From Evernia prunastri (Eukaryota; Ascomycota; Lecanoromycetes; Lecanorales; Parmeliaceae): a stretch of DNA of 64,000 bases. The stretch covers positions 55,659 to 119,658 of the forward strand of contig NKYR01000112.1 in the NCBI GenBank assembly GCA_003184365.1, given 5' to 3'. The translations under genes and the position numbers were made by a program. Below, in pieces: positions 23,623 to 32,262 of the stretch (position 1 is its first letter; each line of letters opens with the position of its first letter). The notes beneath the pieces were generated by a model. That model saw only the letters and a program-made list of their open reading frames with translations, was not told where the DNA came from and ran no database searches.

Positions 23623-23815
23623 TGTCAGAACCAGTACAGATATGAGGTCTATGTAGGTGTATTGACTAAGACAACTAGCTAAGGAGCGAATATCTACATG
23701 GCATGAGGCTGATATGTAGGAGAAGGCCTCTGCCAAGCCGCGCTAAGCCCTATGGGCCAAACAAAGGAGGAAGGTGCTAGGAGGCCCTGGTAGGGACCAG
23801 GGTACGGTCGTAACA
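23623..23815 (-). repeat. 3' LTR of gypsy element 1
   Basis: In element orientation it begins TGTTACGACC and ends GGTTCTGACA. It matches 32070-32262 in length with a few substitutions. The LTR at 61645-61867 shares both termini and belongs to a related family. Confidence 0.9.
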
Positions 23816-23829
23816 CTACCCCCCCCTCG
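23816..23829 (-). promoter_or_regulatory. polypurine tract of element 1
   Basis: On the minus strand a run containing GAGGGGGGGGTAG directly precedes the 3' LTR, the position where plus-strand DNA synthesis is primed. Confidence 0.8.
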
Positions 23830-23929
23830 GGCTAGCGATGCCCCCATCGCTGTAGACAGGTGCAGGCCCCCTCGCTGATGTCAAAACACGCTCGCTATGC
23901 ATGAGTGCTCGCTGAAAATCAAGAAAACA

Positions 23930-25510
23930 AGAAAACAAGAAAACAAGTGCTCTTCTCCGGTGTCGACGGCGACGGCAATATCCCTCTACTTGTCGTCGCG
24001 AGCCTAATGTCATAGCGGGTAGGGGATACAACAATGAAGAGAATCGGTGAGAAGCTGCGGAAGTGGTGGCCGAAAAGGTAATTTGCCACGGCGAAGCGTC
24101 CGAGGCCATTTGATAGCACTTTTCGGGCGGAGAGGAAATCGGGCAAATGAAGGCTCCTGATTCGTCGAAATCTGCGGGCCGGTCCCGAGCCATTCCGAAC
24201 CGAACCTTGTGGTGCATATCAGTTGAGGGTGATCGCGGCCGTCGAGAAGAAAAGAACGGTAGGGCAAATCTTTGGTGTGTATCTCCTGAGTAGTCTCCGG
24301 CTGATCGTAGGCAGATCTCAAATTTTTGGCAGGGCTTCCGCGGAGGCCCCACGGCAGAAATTTTTTTGAGCGATCGCAGCCATGGAACGGGGCTCTATGA
24401 CTGCACTCCCTGCACACTGCGCATCAGGCGGCTGGACTTGCCAGAAGCACGCCGTCGTACGACTGACCGACAGATCATAGCACGCGAGACTGACCCAGGA
24501 GGGTGATGTGCGGTGAAGTGAGGTGAGATGAGATGTGTGGGCCATGAAGTCCCGGCCCAAGCTATTGCCAGCCCATGCTGCCTTGTAGACTGTTGATGCA
24601 GGGAGGAAGAGGGCAGTCCATAGTATGGCTGATGAACTGGTCGAGGGTTGTTGAATATGGAGGAGGTGGAAGAGGTAGGCTGAAAATCCACTGAGCACTG
24701 AAAGAAGTGAAAAACANAAAACAAGAAAACAAGAAAACAAGTGCTCTTCTCCGGTGTCGACGGCGACGGCAATATCCCTCTACTTGTCGTCGCGAGCCTA
24801 ATGTCATAGCGGGTAGGGGATACAACAATGAAGAGAATCGGTGAGAAGCTGCGGAAGTGGTGGCCGAAAAGGTAATTTGCCACGGCGAAGCGTCCGAGGC
24901 CATTTGATAGCACTTTTCGGGCGGAGAGGAAATCGGGCAAATGAAGGCTCCTGATTCGTCGAAATCTGCGGGCCGGTCCCGAGCCATTCCGAACCGAACC
25001 TTGTGGTGCATATCAGTTGAGGGTGATCGCGGCCGTCGAGAAGAAAAGAACGGTAGGGCAAATCTTTGGTGTGTATCTCCTGAGTAGTCTCCGGCTGATC
25101 GTATGCAGATCTCAAATTTTTGGCAGGGCTTCCGCGGAGGCCCCACGGCAGAAATTTTTTTGAGCGATCGCAGCCATGGAACGGGGCTCTATGACTGCAC
25201 TCCCTGCACACTGCGCATCAGGCGGCTGGACTTGCCAGAAGCACGCCGTCGTACGACTGACCGACAGATCATAGCACGCGAGACTGACCCAGGAGGGTGA
25301 TGTGCGGTGAAGTGAGGTGAGATGTGTGGTGAAATGTGTGGGCCATGCAGTCCCGGTCCAAGCTATTGCCAGCCCACGCTGCCTTGTAGACTGTTGACGT
25401 AGGGAGGAAGAAGGTGGGTCGTAGTATGGCTGATGAACTGGTCGAGTGTTGCTGAATATGGAGGAGGGGGATGCGGTAGGCTGAAAAGCCACTGAGTACT
25501 GAAAGAAGTC
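23930..25510 (-). repeat. 3' untranslated region of element 1, duplicated by a scaffold join
   Basis: Segments 23930-24716 and 24718-25510 are near-identical, differing by scattered substitutions and a small indel. Both begin with a short (AAAACAAG)n tract. A gypsy element has no reason to carry this twice, and the n at 24717 separates the copies. I read it as two overlapping contigs from different element copies. The overlapping ORFs of 135-194 aa here show no domain. Confidence 0.75.
24717..24717. other. scaffold join (single n)
   Basis: About 790 bp on either side are near-identical copies of the same 3' untranslated region. Confidence 0.85.
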
Positions 25511-25569
25511 AAAAACAGCATGTCCGGTGATTAGCCGAACCGCATGCTGGTTCTTAGCGTCATATTCGC

Positions 25570-28500
25570 TCAGCGAGGACTGTTAGGGTAGCGCCTGTAG
25601 AAGTCTTCTACCACGTCCTGTGCATTGTCAAACTCGCCTGAGTCAGCATCATACCATTCAAGGTCCTCATCGAAACCAGTCCATTTGACCCTGAACTTGA
25701 GGCGACCCCAGGGCGTCTTGGATGCAAGTATGTCTTCCACTTCCCATTCCTCGATTCCATCGACGATGACCGCGGGGGGTTCAGGATTGATCTGACCGGG
25801 TAAAGGGTCAGTGGCCGCGAGGGTGAGAAGCTTAGGATGAAAGACGTCGTGAATTTTCATGGTCTTTGGTAAAGTCAGCCCGTATGAGGAGCCCACCAGA
25901 GACTTAATCGGAAACGGTCCAAATCGCTTGCTGTCAAGCTTCTTGCATGGACGGTCAGTGGTAATGTTCTTGCTGCTGAGGAAGACCAAGTCATTTTCGC
26001 TGAATATGACGTCGCGTCGGTGACGATTAGCGTGAGTAATCATTGCCGCCTGAGCATCCTCTGCATTCTGACGAATAAAATCAAGCACTCGCTGCATATT
26101 GTCGGTGATGTCTTCCGCCTTAGCGGCGTCGAGACGTTTTCGCGTCGTGTCATAGGAAGTGGTGTCTGAGCTGAAAGTCATGCGAGGGTTAAATCCTTTG
26201 TTGGCATAAAATGGAGTCACATCTGTAGAGGCGGAAACACCGTCATTGTCAGCGAACTCTGTTATGGGCAGCCACCTAGCCCAGTTGTCTTGCATGTGAT
26301 TGCAGTAGGTGCGTAGATGACGTTCCAAATCCTGATTAGCGCGTTCCGTTTGTCCATCAGTTTCAGGGTGAAAGGCAGTTGACAGCTTAGCCTCAATGCC
26401 GAGTCGTCTGCATAGAGCCTTCCATACGGTGGATATGAATTGTGGTCCTCGGTCAGTTATTATTGAGGCCGGGAGGCCGTGAAGGCGGAAGACCTCTTTG
26501 AGTAACATCCAAGCGGTTTCTTCAGCGGTAGTGCCTCTCTCACCTGCTGCGCAGGCAACATAATGTCTTTCCTTGGTACACCGATCAATGAAAGCACAAA
26601 TTGCGTCAAAACCGTCCGAAAGCGGTAATCCGGTGATGAAGTCCATGCTGATATCCTGCCACCTCTTCTGTCGTATGGGCAAGGGCTTTAAGAGGCCATT
26701 TGGTCTTTGACGAGGCGCTCTGGCCCTTTGACAGGCGTAGCAATTGCGGATGAACGTAGCGACGTCAGTCTTCATACCCCTCCAGTAGTATTCTCGTTTG
26801 AGTAGTTCGTAGGTTCGCGCTACTCCAGGGTGCCCAGAAGCGGGTTGATCATGTACCTCGCGAATGAGTTCCGAATAGAACGCTTCAGGAACCCACAAGC
26901 GGTCTTTGTGAAAGAGGACTCCGTCATGAACTGAGCACCTGTCTAAGGTGATTCCTCGGAGTTTTGATGTTTCGTCGGCAATGGCGTCACGGATTTCAGT
27001 GCATAATTCGTCAGATTTGTTTGCGTCAGCAACTCGATGAAAAATAGGCTCGGAAATGTCATGGACAGACAATTCCGTGCCGTCCAGCTCCAGGCGATCA
27101 GGGGTAAGAATTGTTTTATGTTGATGCTGGAGTCTCTCGTCATTGGGAGTAGAAGGCTTGGATCCCGCCATGCGAGTTAACGCGTCAGCCTTAACGTTCT
27201 GAGGGCCTGAACGATAGATGATTTTGATGTTGAATTCTGAAAGTATGTCCAAATACCGAGCCTGTCGTCGACTCAGATCTCGTCCCTCAGCAAAGTACAT
27301 GAGACCCTTGTGATCAGTGAAGATTTTGACTGGAATTTCTGTGCATTCGAGTTCCGGTCTCCAATGTTCGAGGCAACGGATAATCGCCAGAAGTTCCTTG
27401 TCATAGATCTGATAGTTGCACTCGGTAGGGGTTAGGTTTTTGCTGTAGAACGCGACGGGGTGGAGGACGCCGTCATCGTCGTACTGAGAGAGTATGCCAC
27501 CAGTGACGTAGTCTGAGGAATCGGCCTCCAATATGGCTGGCTTGGATCTATCAAAATGACGTAGGACTGGTGCACTGGTGATCGCTTGTTTTAGTGCCTC
27601 GAAGGCCTTTTGACAGGCAACAGACCACTCGAATATGACCTCCTTCTTCGTCAGTCTCACGAATGGCTTTGCAATTTTGGAGAAGTCCTTGATAAACCGC
27701 CGGTAGAAGTTGCAGAATCCCAGGAACGACTGCGTTTCTTTGAGAGTTGTAGGCGTGGACCAGTCGATCACCGCCTGCACCTTGGTAGGGTCCATTCGAA
27801 TGCCGTCAGTGGACACCAGAAGACCAAGGAATTTGGTTTCTTGTACGCCAAACTCGCATTTGAGGATATCGACTTGTAGACCCGCCTCTCGCAACTTCTG
27901 AAGGACCATGCGGACGTGTTCAGTATGCTCCTTCCGCGTCTTGCTGTAGATAAGGATGTCATCGAGATAGGCCTGGCAAAACTCGTTCAGGAAGTCGAAA
28001 AGAATGTCGTTCATGTATTGTTGATAGGTGGCCGGGCCGTTTGTTAATCCGAAGGGGAGCACTCGATATTTGTATGCCCCTAGGGAAGTAACAAAAGTGG
28101 TAAAATCCTCACTATCAGGGTGCATGCGAAGTTTATTGAATGCGGCTATGATATCAAGCCTTGTGAGGTACTTGCAGCCCTGAATCCGTCCTAAAACCTC
28201 GTCTACTAGTGGGATAGGGTAGCGGTTTCTTTTGGTGATAGTATTCAGCCGTCTATAGTCCACGCAAAACCGGAGTCCTCCATTCGGCTTTTCGGCGAAG
28301 AGTATAGGGCAGGCAAACGGTGCTTGACTAGGCACAATGAAGCCTTTCCTTAGGTTCTCATCCAAATATTTCTTTACCTGTTCCAGTTTATGTGTAGACA
28401 GAGGGTAGATTCGGCTGCGAGGGAGCTTGGTCTTAGCCTCCTCGTCAACAAGCTCTACCTTGTGATCATAAGCGCGATGGAGTGGCAACTCATCAGCCTT

Positions 28501-29574
28501 GGTCCTGTCAAAGACGTCCGCAAAGTCATGATATTCCGCGGGTAGTTTTTCTTTGATCTGGCCAGGAGTGAGGGTCTCAGACTCACTGATCTGGACATGA
28601 GGTATTGTTGGTGGTGCCTCGGGTTCGCATGAAGAGTTCAGGTGGGAAGGGTCACCGCAACAGCGCTTATATTTGACACCTGATCCACATGAACAAGCCT
28701 TGTTGCGTGGATGAGCCTTAGGTGGGCGCGGGCCAGTTATGAGGGGCGCTTCTGGAGTTATCGTCAATGTAAACAGCTTGCAGTCCTTCTTGCGTGCGAG
28801 GTTGTAGTACGCCGAGGCAGCTATTTCACAAATATCCAGTGGCGAGTCGTCAGCTGTCTCCGATGCATTGCTGTCACTGGAGCCGTCGGTATCAGAGTCA
28901 CCCTCTACAGCCTGTAGGGGTGGAGGTGCGGTAGGTGGAGATGACAGTGTGGAGTCACGTGCAACGCTAGAAATCGGCATGCGGTCCGGCAAAACCTCGG
29001 ACACAGCGTTTTTGAACGATTCAGGTGCTTCTGAACCTTTCGAAGAATGTGCCAAGGCTTCCGACTTGATAGCGCTAGGCCCGATTTGTGCTATTGGGGG
29101 TAGGAAGGCAAGGTCCTCAGGTGGGGACGTCTTATCGTCGTCATGATTGCAACGGCCTGGTACGAAGAGTATCTTGTCCAGTAACATGTCCAGCAGCACT
29201 CCATGCTTGTTCATCCATGGTTTACCTAGAATAATGTCGTGATTACCCAATGGAACGATGAGCATGGGACAAGTGCCTTCCCTATGACCGGCGACTTCCA
29301 AATTCGGCAGTAGACAGTGAGTTATCTGCTTCTTGGACAACTTGCCATTATAACCTCTCAGGGGTTTCGGTACAGACAGCGGGAGAGGTTGCAAGTGCAA
29401 TTGCTCGCAAATTCGCGGCACGAGGGCTTCATTGACCACGGTGTAAGCCCCAGTACAGCCGGAATCAACAAGGGAGTTATCGAATTGCATCGCCTTGTCC
29501 TGGGACGAGAGTGTAACAGGTGTTTTGAACGGTCGTCGTGCTAAGCGATCATTTGGAGTTTCCGCTAAGCACAC
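25570..29574 (-). CDS. pol: Pol polyprotein of gypsy element 1 (protease, SEC-C, RT, RNase H, integrase, chromodomain)
   Basis: Open for 1334 codons from 29574 and open further upstream into the gag overlap. It is presumably made as Gag-Pol by a -1 shift at 29616-29622. Domains in order: aspartic protease with DSG at 37-39; a Ser/Pro-rich linker; a SEC-C-like zinc motif with Cys294, Cys296, Cys305, Cys306; reverse transcriptase with YLDD; RNase H (LEADSS); integrase with an HHCC finger (ending CYACQ) and DDE residues in MDFITG, ITDRGPQF and the E of TERANQD; C-terminal chromodomain (VKWTGFDEDLEWY). All catalytic motifs look intact. The chromodomain would steer integration toward heterochromatin, which fits the location. 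The first codon given is GTG, so it is not a true start. Confidence 0.93.
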   Translation of the reverse strand: MCLAETPNDRLARRPFKTPVTLSSQDKAMQFDNSLVDSGCTGAYTVVNEALVPRICEQLHLQPLPLSVPKPLRGYNGKLSKKQITHCLLPNLEVAGHREGTCPMLIVPLGNHDIILGKPWMNKHGVLLDMLLDKILFVPGRCNHDDDKTSPPEDLAFLPPIAQIGPSAIKSEALAHSSKGSEAPESFKNAVSEVLPDRMPISSVARDSTLSSPPTAPPPLQAVEGDSDTDGSSDSNASETADDSPLDICEIAASAYYNLARKKDCKLFTLTITPEAPLITGPRPPKAHPRNKACSCGSGVKYKRCCGDPSHLNSSCEPEAPPTIPHVQISESETLTPGQIKEKLPAEYHDFADVFDRTKADELPLHRAYDHKVELVDEEAKTKLPRSRIYPLSTHKLEQVKKYLDENLRKGFIVPSQAPFACPILFAEKPNGGLRFCVDYRRLNTITKRNRYPIPLVDEVLGRIQGCKYLTRLDIIAAFNKLRMHPDSEDFTTFVTSLGAYKYRVLPFGLTNGPATYQQYMNDILFDFLNEFCQAYLDDILIYSKTRKEHTEHVRMVLQKLREAGLQVDILKCEFGVQETKFLGLLVSTDGIRMDPTKVQAVIDWSTPTTLKETQSFLGFCNFYRRFIKDFSKIAKPFVRLTKKEVIFEWSVACQKAFEALKQAITSAPVLRHFDRSKPAILEADSSDYVTGGILSQYDDDGVLHPVAFYSKNLTPTECNYQIYDKELLAIIRCLEHWRPELECTEIPVKIFTDHKGLMYFAEGRDLSRRQARYLDILSEFNIKIIYRSGPQNVKADALTRMAGSKPSTPNDERLQHQHKTILTPDRLELDGTELSVHDISEPIFHRVADANKSDELCTEIRDAIADETSKLRGITLDRCSVHDGVLFHKDRLWVPEAFYSELIREVHDQPASGHPGVARTYELLKREYYWRGMKTDVATFIRNCYACQRARAPRQRPNGLLKPLPIRQKRWQDISMDFITGLPLSDGFDAICAFIDRCTKERHYVACAAGERGTTAEETAWMLLKEVFRLHGLPASIITDRGPQFISTVWKALCRRLGIEAKLSTAFHPETDGQTERANQDLERHLRTYCNHMQDNWARWLPITEFADNDGVSASTDVTPFYANKGFNPRMTFSSDTTSYDTTRKRLDAAKAEDITDNMQRVLDFIRQNAEDAQAAMITHANRHRRDVIFSENDLVFLSSKNITTDRPCKKLDSKRFGPFPIKSLVGSSYGLTLPKTMKIHDVFHPKLLTLAATDPLPGQINPEPPAVIVDGIEEWEVEDILASKTPWGRLKFRVKWTGFDEDLEWYDADSGEFDNAQDVVEDFYRRYPNSPR

Positions 29575-29609
29575 TTCTAGAGTACCTCCTACCGTGACTT
29601 TGGAAGAGG

Positions 29610-30845
29610 TTATTCTTTTCCCGAATCGGAAGAATCATCGATTTGATCCTGGTTGTCCTCGTCAATGGCATCTTCTTCGTCCGCGTTCATGGCGTTAATC
29701 TTTGCTTCCTGGAAGGCTTTTTTGCCAGCAGCGTTCGGTTCCGGTAGTGGGCAGTCACGTCTCAAGTGACCAGTTTTACCACATTTGAAACAAGTGATTT
29801 CCCTAGCCGCTGGTTCAGCCTTGATAGTCACAGCCGACATAGCCGGAAGTGGGTTAGCGCGAGGCGTGAAAGATCGAGTTGATGTAGTCGGCTTTGACAT
29901 AGCAGGCTGTCTAGATGCCCTTTTTTCCGCGTAACGGGCGCGCTGTACATTGTCAAGCCTCCGCAAATACTCTTTGGCGGCCTTGACCGTAGGAAAGTCG
30001 CCGACGGTGTCCCATGCTTCCTGCAGGCCCGGTCGAATTTTATTGTAGAGATGTCTGAGTAGGGTATCATCATCGGTGTGTAAGGCCGTTCCGAGGCGGT
30101 GGAACTCAGCATTAAAATCGATAAACGTCTGCGAGTTGGCCATGCGTAAAGCCTCATATTGTCTGCCCATGTTGTTTTTCCGGTCCGAGTCCTCATAGAT
30201 ATCGGCCAGTTCCTCAAGGATTTCAACATGATTTGTGTAAGGGTTAGCGCATCCTCGAAGACGGTGGTTCATAGTGTGTTTGACCGCCTTGCCCCCAAGT
30301 CTGGAAAGAACGTAGGTGATGGAGGCATCGGTGGTGGGATACCAATCACGGTTGACGAGTAGCTTATTGTCCATTTGTGACAGCCAGTCGTCCCAATCGG
30401 GATCATTGGTGCCTAGAAAGACCGGAGGATCAGGTACTTTGGAAGATTTCTCCGTCTTGGTGGGGCCTTGGTCTCTTGATTTGGCCTTTCCTTCGCCCTC
30501 TGACTTGGGAAGTCCCTGAGCGACATCGAATTGGTCCTGCAAGTCGGTCAGGGTATTCTTAACCTTCGTCAGACGCAGCGAGTTGTTGAGTTCCTTGAGC
30601 TGTTGACATTCGTGTGCGAGAGCTTCAGCATATTCATTGGCCTCCTGAAGCTGCTGTTGACTCTTCTTGCGAGATTCCACGTGCTGCTGTAGATGTTGAA
30701 TGGCAGTCTCATAGTTGACTCCCACATCAAGGAATTGGTCTCTCTCGAGGCGTAGTTGATTCAACATGGTCAGCATGGAGTCAGGGTCCTTTGTCACGAA
30801 TTGAGTGAGCTGCGATGAAGTACTGACGTCCCATGGTGATTCCAC
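29610..30845 (-). CDS. gag: Gag of gypsy element 1
   Basis: 411 codons counted from a GTG at 30845. The frame stays open upstream to a TGA near 30890 with no ATG, so the true start is unresolved. A coiled-coil-like N-terminal part precedes the retrotransposon Gag domain (about 140-320), then a CCHC zinc knuckle at residues 352-365 (CFKCGKTGHLRRDC) and an acidic tail. Product: structural capsid protein that packages element RNA. The last codons overlap the pol frame at a -1 slippery site. The missing ATG may reflect a spliced leader exon (31250-31160) or the disturbed join at 30995. Confidence 0.85.
   Translation of the reverse strand: MESPWDVSTSSQLTQFVTKDPDSMLTMLNQLRLERDQFLDVGVNYETAIQHLQQHVESRKKSQQQLQEANEYAEALAHECQQLKELNNSLRLTKVKNTLTDLQDQFDVAQGLPKSEGEGKAKSRDQGPTKTEKSSKVPDPPVFLGTNDPDWDDWLSQMDNKLLVNRDWYPTTDASITYVLSRLGGKAVKHTMNHRLRGCANPYTNHVEILEELADIYEDSDRKNNMGRQYEALRMANSQTFIDFNAEFHRLGTALHTDDDTLLRHLYNKIRPGLQEAWDTVGDFPTVKAAKEYLRRLDNVQRARYAEKRASRQPAMSKPTTSTRSFTPRANPLPAMSAVTIKAEPAAREITCFKCGKTGHLRRDCPLPEPNAAGKKAFQEAKINAMNADEEDAIDEDNQDQIDDSSDSGKE
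29616..29622 (-). promoter_or_regulatory. programmed -1 ribosomal frameshift heptamer
   Basis: On the minus strand the heptamer G GGA AAA sits in the gag frame one codon (GAA) before the TAA stop at 29610-29612. It has the canonical X XXY YYZ form. A -1 slip enters the frame that continues into Pol. Downstream RNA structure was not evaluated. Confidence 0.75.
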
Positions 30846-30994
30846 ATCGTCTTTGCTCTGTACGGAGTCCCGTAGTGTTGGGACGACTCAACACTCGCTT
30901 CCACTAACACTCTTTCGGCCTAGTACATTGATATATGAAGGCCTTTCCTGTACATAGAATCCTTCTTCCTTAGACATCATTAGGAATGCCAAAT

Positions 30995-30995
30995 N
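30995..30995. other. scaffold join (single n)
   Basis: Positions 30875-30994 and 30996-31115 repeat each other over about 120 bp with one visible difference. Confidence 0.85.
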
Positions 30996-31159
30996 GTGTT
31001 GGGACGACTCAACACTCGCTTCCACTAACACTCTTTCGGCCTAGTACATTGATATATGAAGGCCTTTCCTGTACATAGAATCCTTCTTCCTTAGACATCA
31101 TTAGGAATACCAAATCTAGTGATTCAGTCTCACAGCAGTAACTGCAGTACCAAGTACTT

Positions 31160-31250
31160 ACCAACACGTAGCTTAGAATGACGGCGTTCCTTGGCCTGGA
31201 GTTTCACAAGGTTCATCTGCTTCGTGAGGTCGGGGAGTGGATCGCGCGGC
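31160..31250 (-). CDS. possible leader exon or upstream ORF of element 1
   Basis: An ATG at 31250 opens a basic stretch (MPRDPLPDLTKQ..., then KERRHSK) that runs into a strong splice donor, GTAAGT, near 31160. This could be a 5' exon of gag, as the gag frame itself has no ATG. I could not find an acceptor that keeps the reading frame across the disturbed 30995 join, so an upstream ORF is an alternative. Confidence 0.35.
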
Positions 31251-32069
31251 ATGATGACGAGGTGTTTGATTTGGTAAGGGTGGGGTGTAGGGTGGGGTGT
31301 TCTTGGTGTAGGGTGGGGTGTTCTTTTCAAAGAATTGCTGTTTTGGCAAAGTAGGAGTTGGTATCGAAGAACAGAATGAGATGTTGTGAAGAAAAAAGGG
31401 CGGGAGAGGTGTCTAAATACCCCGTAGGATATAGTGTGAGCCAACCCTGGCTAGAAGGAGATTCTCTACAGTTCTCTCGCTGTTGTTTGTCAAATTCTTT
31501 TTTGACAAAGAAATTTGCTTTGTTCTCTGCTTGGGACAAAGAGATGCGTGTAGCTCCGTCGTTTGCTACCCGATCATGGAACCGTGAAGAACACAATGGA
31601 ATGAAATGGTGTTCTTTCGATTGGCCAGAACTCCGCCGGGGGTCAGGGGGGTATTGGCTGACTTTTTGCGGGCAAATTTGACGGAGATGGGAGCCTTGCG
31701 GGGGGTATAACAAGGTGAGCTGTTGTCCGAAGATGACGCCGTGAAGAACCTAGGTACCTCTGATGGTATTCTTTCGAACGGTGTAGTCGGAATTGACTGA
31801 AGTTGGTGGTTTTGGGGTGGGGTTGTGGCGACTTCTTTAGATTCGCTAGCCGTACGAATGGTCCCAGTACGTTTCCACTGACTGGTTCAGAGACGGCCCT
31901 CTGTCTCGGTACGAGCTCTTTGGAATCCGATTCGCCTGTATGGTAGGCTACCCCCAAGGATACGATGTCTCAAGCCAGTTAAGGTGTCTTGATAAAGCTC
32001 TTGACAGCAATACTTTTTGAATTCGTTCGCTGAATCGAATGGAGTGAGTGTGGGGTGAGCTAGTTGTAG

Positions 32070-32262
32070 TGTCAGAACCGGTACCGATATGAGATCAATG
32101 TAGGTGTATTGAATAAGACAACTAGCTAAGGAGCGAATATCTACATGGCATGAGGCTGATATGTAGGAGAAGGCCTCTGCCAAGCCGCGCTAAGCCCTAT
32201 GGGCCAAACAAAGGAGGAAGGTGCTGGGAGGCCCTGGTAGGGACCAGGGTACGGTCGTAACA
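32070..32262 (-). repeat. 5' LTR of gypsy element 1
   Basis: 193 bp with TGTTAC...CTGACA in element orientation. The sequence just downstream (CTACAACTAGCTC on the minus strand) does not start with TGG, so I cannot name a tRNA primer-binding site. Confidence 0.9.

Larger units (their letters stand above)
23623..32262 (-). mobile_element. Ty3/gypsy chromovirus, element 1 (not RIPed)
   Basis: Full-length LTR retrotransposon on the minus strand: 5' LTR 32070-32262, leader, gag 30845-29610, pol 29574-25570, 3' untranslated region, and 3' LTR 23623-23815. A purine tract abuts the 3' LTR. The flanks GTTAG and GTTAT match at four of five bases, a near-perfect target duplication. The LTRs are both 193 bp and differ at about six sites, so the insertion is not brand new or the contigs mix copies. 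Two scaffold joins (24717, 30995) duplicate about 790 and 120 bp, so the true length is nearer 7.7 kb than the 8.6 kb written. Gag and Pol are open and catalytic motifs are present. Confidence 0.9.

Noticed and set aside
23374..23736. Minus-strand ORF sharing its N-terminal part with the ORF at 31887-32183
   Set aside because: The shared part is simply the LTR of element 1 read in one frame, so the similarity is not evidence for a gene.
23930..23960. CRISPR-like short repeat (AAAACAAG)n
   Set aside because: Uninterrupted low-complexity tract with no spacers in a eukaryotic retroelement.
24010..25211. Pairs of repeated minus-strand ORFs (135-194 aa) after pol of element 1
   Set aside because: They overlap each other in different frames, lie in the 3' untranslated region and are duplicated only because of the contig overlap at 24717.
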